Part shown: piece by piece, positions 59,375 to 64,000 of the stretch
How positions within the stretch are numbered: the stretch's first letter is position 1
How the letters are laid out: each line of letters begins with the position of its first letter
Source: Streptosporangium saharense
GTDB lineage: Bacteria > Actinomycetota > Actinomycetes > Streptosporangiales > Streptosporangiaceae
Reading direction: 5' to 3'
NCBI RefSeq assembly: GCF_014203715.1
Contig: NZ_JACHJP010000005.1
Span: 62,001-126,000, forward strand
DNA length: 64,000 bases
Notes under the pieces: generated by a model
Seen by the model: the letters and a program-made list of their open reading frames with translations, nothing else
Databases searched by the model: none
What the model was told of the DNA's origin: nothing
Position numbers and translations under genes: made by a program

Positions 59375-59770
59375 TCAGACGCCTGTGGAGAAGGGAGGGG
59401 CCCTGGCGGGGCCGGTTCCCGAGGCGGGAGGCGCGAGGAGCGCCTCACCCGATGAGCGCGCGTGCGAACCGGCCGGTGGAAGGAGGGGCGCGAAGCCCGT
59501 CCGCGGGGCGACGGCCAGGTGCCCGCCCGCGGCCGCCGGTCCCGAAAGGGCCGAGAGCAGCGCGGAGGCGAGGGTTCCCGGAGCGTGCGACCGCTCACCC
59601 GCCGAGGTGTCACGGCTCTCACGGGAGATCGGACGGGTCGCGGGGGCGGCAGCCGTACCGACGCTGGAAGAAGGAGCGGGGGGGAGGGCGGCGGGGCCGG
59701 CCGCGACGAGCAGGGGGAACAGCAGGCTGAGCAGCCACCCGAAGGGGGCTCCGTGCCTGAGCTGTCGCAT
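59375..59770 (-). CDS. Small secreted Ala/Pro-rich protein upstream of SecDF
   Basis: 131 residues, ATG behind GGAGGGG. A hydrophobic signal or anchor (about 9-28) is followed by about 100 Ala/Pro/Ser/Gly-rich residues with no domain. The start signal and the position 105 bases before SecDF on the same strand support a real gene, though composition alone cannot prove it. Confidence 0.5.
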   Translation of the reverse strand: MRQLRHGAPFGWLLSLLFPLLVAAGPAALPPAPSSSVGTAAAPATRPISRESRDTSAGERSHAPGTLASALLSALSGPAAAGGHLAVAPRTGFAPLLPPAGSHARSSGEALLAPPASGTGPARAPPFSTGV

Positions 59771-59878
59771 GATCCCCTCCAGCGTCCAGCCTCCACCGTA
59801 GCCGTACCGGCGACATGCCGGGAGCGATCACTATTGGTATATCCCCATAAAGAGGTAAAGCTCGGGTAGTGCGGGCGC

Positions 59879-61540
59879 ATGCGACTGACCCACACGGCTG
59901 ATCTGTGGTGGAAGAACGCCGTCGTCTACTGCCTTGACGTCGAGACCTACAAGGACGGCAACGGCGACGGCATCGGCGACTTCAGAGGACTGGCCCAGCA
60001 GATCGACCATCTCGACCGTCTCGGGGTGACGTGCATCTGGTTGATGCCGTTCTTCCCGACCCCCGGCCGCGACGACGGCTACGACATCACCGACTTCTAC
60101 TCGGTCGATCCCCGCCTGGGCACCCTCGGCGACTTCGTGGAGTTCATGCGAACGGCCAGGGACCGGGGCATCCGGGTGATCGCCGACCTGGTGGTCAACC
60201 ACACCTCCGACGAGCACCCGTGGTTCAAGGAGTCCAGGTCGAGCCGGGACTCGCCCAAGCGAGACTGGTACATCTGGCGGGACGAACCCGAAGATTTCGA
60301 CCCGAAGGCGATCGTCTTCCCCGACAAGGAGGACAGCATCTGGGAGCTTGACGAGGGAAGCGGCCAGTACTACCTGCACAGCTTCTACCGCTTCCAGCCC
60401 GACCTGAACGTGGGCAACCCCGAGGTCCGCGACGAGATCGCCCGCATCCTCGGCTTCTGGATGGAACTCGGCCTTTCCGGCTTCCGGGTGGACGCGGTGC
60501 CGTTCCTGATCGAGGGGGCGGGCAACGACCCGCACTCCTTCCTGGCCGACCTGCGCGCCTTCATGAACCGCCGTGACGGTGGCGCGATCCTGCTGGGCGA
60601 GGTCAACCTGCCCTACCCGGACCTGATGGCCTACTTCGGCAACGGGAACGGCAACGAGGTCACCATGTGCTTCGACTTCATCGGGATGCAGCGCCTGCAC
60701 CTGTCGCTGGCCAGGGGACGCCCGGCCGCCCTGGGTGAGGCCCTGAGTGAGCGGCCCGCCCCGCCGAAGGACAGCCAGTGGGCCACCTTCGTCCGCAACC
60801 ACGACGAGCTGACCCTGGACAAGCTCACCGACGAAGAACGTCAGGAGGTCTTCGACGCCTTCGCCCCCGACGAGGACATGCGGGTCTTCGGCAGGGGCAT
60901 CCGGCGGCGTCTGCCCCCGATGCTCGACGGCGACCAGCGGCGGCTCAGACTGGCCTACAGCGTGCTCTTCTCCCTGCCGGGCACGCCGGTGCTCTTCTAC
61001 GGCGAGGAGATCGGCCTCGGTGAGAACCCCAAGGGGGAGGGCCGGATGGCGGTCAGGATCCCCATGCAGTGGACGCCCGCCGGTGGGTTCTCGCCCGTCG
61101 CCGAGCGGACCGCCGTCCCCACCCCCTCCGGCGAGTACGGCCCGCACAACGTCAACGTCGAGGTCCAGCGCCGCGAGCCCGACTCGCTGCTGCACTGGAT
61201 CACCCGGCTCATCGAGCGCTACCGGGAGTCGCCCGAGCTGGCCTGGGGCTCCTACCAGGTCCTGGACGCCGACGACGACGCCGTGCTCGTCCACCGGGCC
61301 GACGCGGAGGGCGGAACCGTGGTCGCCGTCCACAACTTCGCCGACCGCGAGGCACGGGCCGAGTTCGTGCTGGAGGGACTCGACGAGGGGCTGGTGCTGA
61401 CCGACCTGCTGGTCGACGGCACGCTTGACCTGCCCCCCGACGGCAGGGTGAGCCTCACGCTTGAGCCGTACGGCACGCGCTGGCTGCGGTCGGCCGCTCC
61501 CGACGAGCCCCTTGAGGACGCCTCGGCGAAGGGGAGCTGA
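59879..61540 (+). CDS. GH13 alpha-glucosidase/trehalose-synthase-like enzyme
   Basis: 553 residues. Starts like trehalose synthase ('WWKNAVVYCLDVETYKDGNGDGIGDFRGL', in parts). Catalytic barrel regions: 'DLVVNHTSDEHPWF', 'GFRVDAVPFL' (nucleophile Asp), 'ILLGEVNLP' (acid Glu), 'VRNHDELTLD' (third Asp), and a C-terminal beta domain. It resembles the maltose-trehalose glucosyl-isomerase TreS, but TreS normally has PF/EF where this has 'AVPFLIEG', so related glucosidase activity is also open. No maltokinase or glgB gene is adjacent. Confidence 0.85.
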   Translation: MRLTHTADLWWKNAVVYCLDVETYKDGNGDGIGDFRGLAQQIDHLDRLGVTCIWLMPFFPTPGRDDGYDITDFYSVDPRLGTLGDFVEFMRTARDRGIRVIADLVVNHTSDEHPWFKESRSSRDSPKRDWYIWRDEPEDFDPKAIVFPDKEDSIWELDEGSGQYYLHSFYRFQPDLNVGNPEVRDEIARILGFWMELGLSGFRVDAVPFLIEGAGNDPHSFLADLRAFMNRRDGGAILLGEVNLPYPDLMAYFGNGNGNEVTMCFDFIGMQRLHLSLARGRPAALGEALSERPAPPKDSQWATFVRNHDELTLDKLTDEERQEVFDAFAPDEDMRVFGRGIRRRLPPMLDGDQRRLRLAYSVLFSLPGTPVLFYGEEIGLGENPKGEGRMAVRIPMQWTPAGGFSPVAERTAVPTPSGEYGPHNVNVEVQRREPDSLLHWITRLIERYRESPELAWGSYQVLDADDDAVLVHRADAEGGTVVAVHNFADREARAEFVLEGLDEGLVLTDLLVDGTLDLPPDGRVSLTLEPYGTRWLRSAAPDEPLEDASAKGS

Positions 61541-61622
61541 GGCCGGGTGCGAGGCCACTCACGGGACCGCATATGCTTCGCATGGCCAAATTTATGGATT
61601 TAGCGGGACTTAAAGGGAGAAA

Positions 61623-61715
61623 TTGACCGTGTACAAGGAGTTCGCCGTCGAGGCCGTGGTATGGCTGATCCCCGTCGTCGTCCTGCTGGGCCTGGCCTTC
61701 ATGATCACCGCCTGA
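61623..61715 (+). CDS. 30-residue membrane peptide
   Basis: TTG at 61623 (or GTG 61629) follows AAAGGGAG and opens a frame of 30 codons: a short charged N terminus ('YKEFAVEA') then one helix of about 20 hydrophobic residues to the end. The start region, clean stop and codon use suggest a real small membrane protein; the role is unknown. It stands between the GH13 gene and two further membrane-protein genes. Confidence 0.45.
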   Translation: MTVYKEFAVEAVVWLIPVVVLLGLAFMITA

Positions 61716-61761
61716 CCGATCTCCACTGGCGGCCGTTCCGGACTTCGGCTTTGATGACCAC

Positions 61762-62397
61762 ATGTTCGGAAAAGCCCAGGAACAGCCGCTGGACTCGCCG
61801 ATGACACGGTACGCGGGCCCGGGTGTGCGTCCGCTCACCCGGGTACTGATCGGGCCTCCCGGTCTCCCGCTGATCTCCGTGACCACCCTGGCCGGCCTCC
61901 TCCTGCTGTACGGCGCCAGCGCCCCCGGCGGCTACTTCATGACCTCCATTTTCGGCGGTCTGCTGGCCATGGGCGTCGCCATGGTCTGGGCTCCCCGGCT
62001 CCTCGTCGGCCTGGTACGCGCCGACGGCCGCCCCGGCCTGCGGCGGCACTGGGCGCGCTGGGTCGCGATCCCCCTCCTCGGGACGGTCACCGCCGTGCTC
62101 CTGACCTTCGACACCTCCTACGCCGTCCGGTTCGCGCTGTCGGAGAAGAGCATGGAGGCCATCGCCCGCGAGCTCGTGGCCGGTGGGAAGACCTCCGCCG
62201 ACCCGGGATGGGCCGGGCTGTTCCAGGTGTCGTCCGTCGAGCGGCAGGGCGGCGCCGTAACCTTCGTCCTTGAGGACACGGGCTTCCTCGCGCGCTACGG
62301 CCTGACCTGGAGCCCCGACCGCAAACCCGGGGTGGATTCCGACGCCAGCTATCGGCACTTCACCGGCCCCTGGTACGAGTGGATGGAGCGGTTTTGA
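61762..62397 (+). CDS. Membrane protein of unknown function
   Basis: 211 residues (ATG 61801 is an alternative). Three helices within the first 125 residues and a C-terminal extracytoplasmic domain of about 85 residues with 'GWAGLFQVSSVERQGGAVTFVLEDTGFLARYGLTW' (in parts). No family recognised. It overlaps the next gene. Confidence 0.65.
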   Translation: MFGKAQEQPLDSPMTRYAGPGVRPLTRVLIGPPGLPLISVTTLAGLLLLYGASAPGGYFMTSIFGGLLAMGVAMVWAPRLLVGLVRADGRPGLRRHWARWVAIPLLGTVTAVLLTFDTSYAVRFALSEKSMEAIARELVAGGKTSADPGWAGLFQVSSVERQGGAVTFVLEDTGFLARYGLTWSPDRKPGVDSDASYRHFTGPWYEWMERF

Positions 62398-62618
62398 CCC
62401 TTCCCGGCAGGCCCGTCGACTGGATCGTCGGAGGCGTCGTCCTGACCCTCGTGCTGATCTACCCCCTGGGCGGGATCGGCTGGCCGCTCTACCTGTTCAT
62501 CATGCCGCTGGCCATGACGGCGGCGACGGTCCTGGCCTACCAGGAGGCGGCCAGGGCACGTGCGGCGGGCCTCAGCGCTCGGCGAGAACAATCACCGAGT
62601 CACCCTCCCCAAGAGTGA
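62394..62618 (+). CDS. Small two-helix membrane protein
   Basis: 74 residues from TTG 62394, which overlaps the preceding stop (TTGA) with GGAG upstream; GTG 62379 is an alternative. Two helices (about 8-28 and 32-52), then a charged tail. It probably pairs with the preceding membrane protein. The end overlaps the convergent channel gene by 47 bases. Confidence 0.6.
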   Translation: MTLPGRPVDWIVGGVVLTLVLIYPLGGIGWPLYLFIMPLAMTAATVLAYQEAARARAAGLSARREQSPSHPPQE

Positions 62619-64000
62619 CCGGGCGGGACTTGTCGGGGTTGAGGACGACGCCGAAGTGCGGCGCCTCGTTCGCCCGCTCCGCCAGCCGGTAGCCGATCGC
62701 CGTCTCCCCACGGCGCCTGGCCGACTCGATCATCGAGGCGAAGCTGACCGGCGTGCCCGTGCGGACGTACCGGGCGGCGGGACGCGGGTAGATCTCCGAG
62801 CCCCTGGAGTCGAAGAGGTAGCCGAACACCTCGGCCAGGTGCCGGTTCTCGGCGAGCTGGGCCAGCAGCAGGCCGATGACCGTGTCGCTGATCACGATGT
62901 CGTCGGCCTCGGTGACCTCGGCGAGGCTCCGGTTGTTCTCGTCGTGCATCTCGCTGACGATCGAGTACCGCTCGCCGAGCGCGGTCTGCATGTCCCGAAG
63001 CTGCAACAGCGTCATCAGGGTGCGGGTGTCGGCGTGCTCGGCCGGGTAGCGGTCGTCGGAGAGCACGATGACGTGCTGGTAGACGCCCAGGCCCAGCGAC
63101 TCCAGCGCGTAGCGGTCGGTGGTCTCGCACTCCTTGGCGTTGACGGTCAGGTTGACCAGCCCCTCGAAGGGGACCGAGGCGTCGGGGTGGTCGGAGGCGA
63201 TGTCCAGCGCGGAGCCCGGCGCCACGTAGCCGTCGAGATAGTGGACGACCTGGCGGCCCCTGCCGTTCCAGTTGAGCACGAGCGTGCGCTCCGGGCCGGG
63301 CCTGACGTGCGGGGCCGCGACGATCACCTCCTCGTCGGCCTCGGGCATGCCCTCCGCGAGGTGGATCAGCGAGTCGTCCTGGGCGATCACGACGACCTCG
63401 TCCTCCGCGGTGATCACCGTGTCCGTCGGCGGGTTCAGCATGACGCCGCCGGGACGGCGCAGCCCGATGACCGTGGCCGTCCGGTAGGCCGGGAGCGCCT
63501 GGCCGTACGTCATGCCGGTCAGGCCGGGGTCGGAGCGCAGATAGATCTCACCGGCGTCGAAGTTGAGCAGGTCCATGCAGACGACGGACATGCCCGACTG
63601 CCGGGACGACTGCACGATGAGCCGGGAGGCGGTGTCGTCGGAGTCCACCAGGTGGACGTCAGGGCCGCCCGCGAGCCTGGCGGCGGCCATGTTCGCGGTG
63701 CGGGCGATGGCGGCGACCACGGGCGGGTGGTCACCCGCCCGCTTGGCCAGCGCGAGCAGCGTCTTGATGACGTGCGCGTCCGGGTCGTTCCCCTGCGGCG
63801 ACAGGACGACCACGGAACGGGCGGTGTCGAGGTTCATCAGGTCGAGGTCGGCGGGCTCGGTCGGCCGTCCGGTCCTGCAGACCAGCTTGGTCCTGCCGAG
63901 GTCGCTGACATGGCGGCGGATGTCATCCTCCATGCGAGATTTGTCCCGGTCGGCGAGGACCGCGATGACCGAACGGCTGTCGCTCGCGTGCGCCTGAACC
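62572..64000 (-). CDS. CASTOR/POLLUX-like ion channel, regulatory part (5' end outside window)
   Basis: The frame stays open through the right edge, so the N terminus and pore are missing. What is present is two RCK/TrkA-N-like Rossmann regions ('VIAVLADRDKSRMEDDIRRHV', 'ARSVVVLSPQGNDPDAHVIKTLLAL' and later 'HVIVLSDDRYPAEHADTRTLMTLLQLRDM', in parts) and a TrkA-C-like end with 'LGEGDSVIVLAE'. The order matches the CASTOR/POLLUX-related potassium channel family of actinobacteria. Confidence 0.85.
   Translation of the reverse strand, partial: VQAHASDSRSVIAVLADRDKSRMEDDIRRHVSDLGRTKLVCRTGRPTEPADLDLMNLDTARSVVVLSPQGNDPDAHVIKTLLALAKRAGDHPPVVAAIARTANMAAARLAGGPDVHLVDSDDTASRLIVQSSRQSGMSVVCMDLLNFDAGEIYLRSDPGLTGMTYGQALPAYRTATVIGLRRPGGVMLNPPTDTVITAEDEVVVIAQDDSLIHLAEGMPEADEEVIVAAPHVRPGPERTLVLNWNGRGRQVVHYLDGYVAPGSALDIASDHPDASVPFEGLVNLTVNAKECETTDRYALESLGLGVYQHVIVLSDDRYPAEHADTRTLMTLLQLRDMQTALGERYSIVSEMHDENNRSLAEVTEADDIVISDTVIGLLLAQLAENRHLAEVFGYLFDSRGSEIYPRPAARYVRTGTPVSFASMIESARRRGETAIGYRLAERANEAPHFGVVLNPDKSRPVTLGEGDSVIVLAER

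Noticed and set aside
1..64000. CRISPR array, tRNA, rRNA
   Set aside because: No regularly spaced direct repeats and no recognisable tRNA T-loop/anticodon arrangement or rRNA sequence on either strand.

Overview
The window is very GC-rich, with strong third-position G/C bias, GTG and TTG starts and 1- or 4-base stop/start overlaps inside operons. It carries families typical of filamentous actinobacteria: XRE-DUF5753/DUF397 pairs, DUF6879, a DUF574 methyltransferase, a serine-kinase-like anti-sigma ATPase, and paired dynamin-like GTPases. A member of Streptosporangiales (Streptosporangium or Nonomuraea type) or a related family fits best; this is inferred from gene content only. I found no rRNA, tRNA or CRISPR.

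Layout. 0-3 kb: end of a polytopic membrane protein facing a secreted low-complexity protein. 3.3-13.2 kb: L-2-hydroxyglutarate oxidase, an OmpR/histidine-kinase pair, and a MacAB-like ABC efflux locus with two HlyD-type adaptors, ATPase, permease, a small membrane-anchored protein and an orphan OmpR regulator. 13.4-17 kb: two translationally coupled dynamin-like GTPases. 17-20 kb: an IS701-like composite segment bounded by CTAG, holding a transposase fragment, a secreted beta-propeller protein and a decayed DUF4132-like gene. 20-32 kb: small accessory and regulatory genes (two DUF6879, hemerythrin, alpha-toroid protein, broken cupin, a protein with a CheD-like triad, SDR/TetR pair with twin operators, DUF397/XRE module, anti-sigma-like ATPase, AraC, I36 inhibitor, LysR). 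32.5-35.6 kb: NarL-type two-component system and a PAP2 phosphatase. 35.7-39.6 kb: kbl-tdh threonine catabolism, then a stomatin/NfeD pair. 39.7-41.6 kb: one protein joining a GHKL ATPase to a Shedu-like PD-(D/E)XK nuclease. 41.7-44.7 kb: homogentisate operon hmgA-hyp-fah. 44.8-51.9 kb: VOC protein, MFS/LysR divergon, MarR, DUF981, DUF574 methyltransferase, IclR, secreted protein. 51.9-56.1 kb: a tightly overlapping four-gene operon (HisC-like aminotransferase, cupin/heme-oxygenase-like oxidase, minimal PheS-PheT fusion, SnoaL-like protein) that looks like a small undescribed biosynthetic cluster. 56.7-59.8 kb: EF-hand protein, SecDF fusion, small secreted protein. 59.9-64 kb: GH13 trehalose-synthase-like enzyme, small membrane proteins and the end of a CASTOR/POLLUX-type channel.

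The two strongest candidates for something undescribed are the HisC/oxidase/PheST/SnoaL operon and the ATPase-nuclease fusion. A third, genome-wide signal is near-total avoidance of CTCGAG, with CTTGAG used in its place for Leu-Glu.
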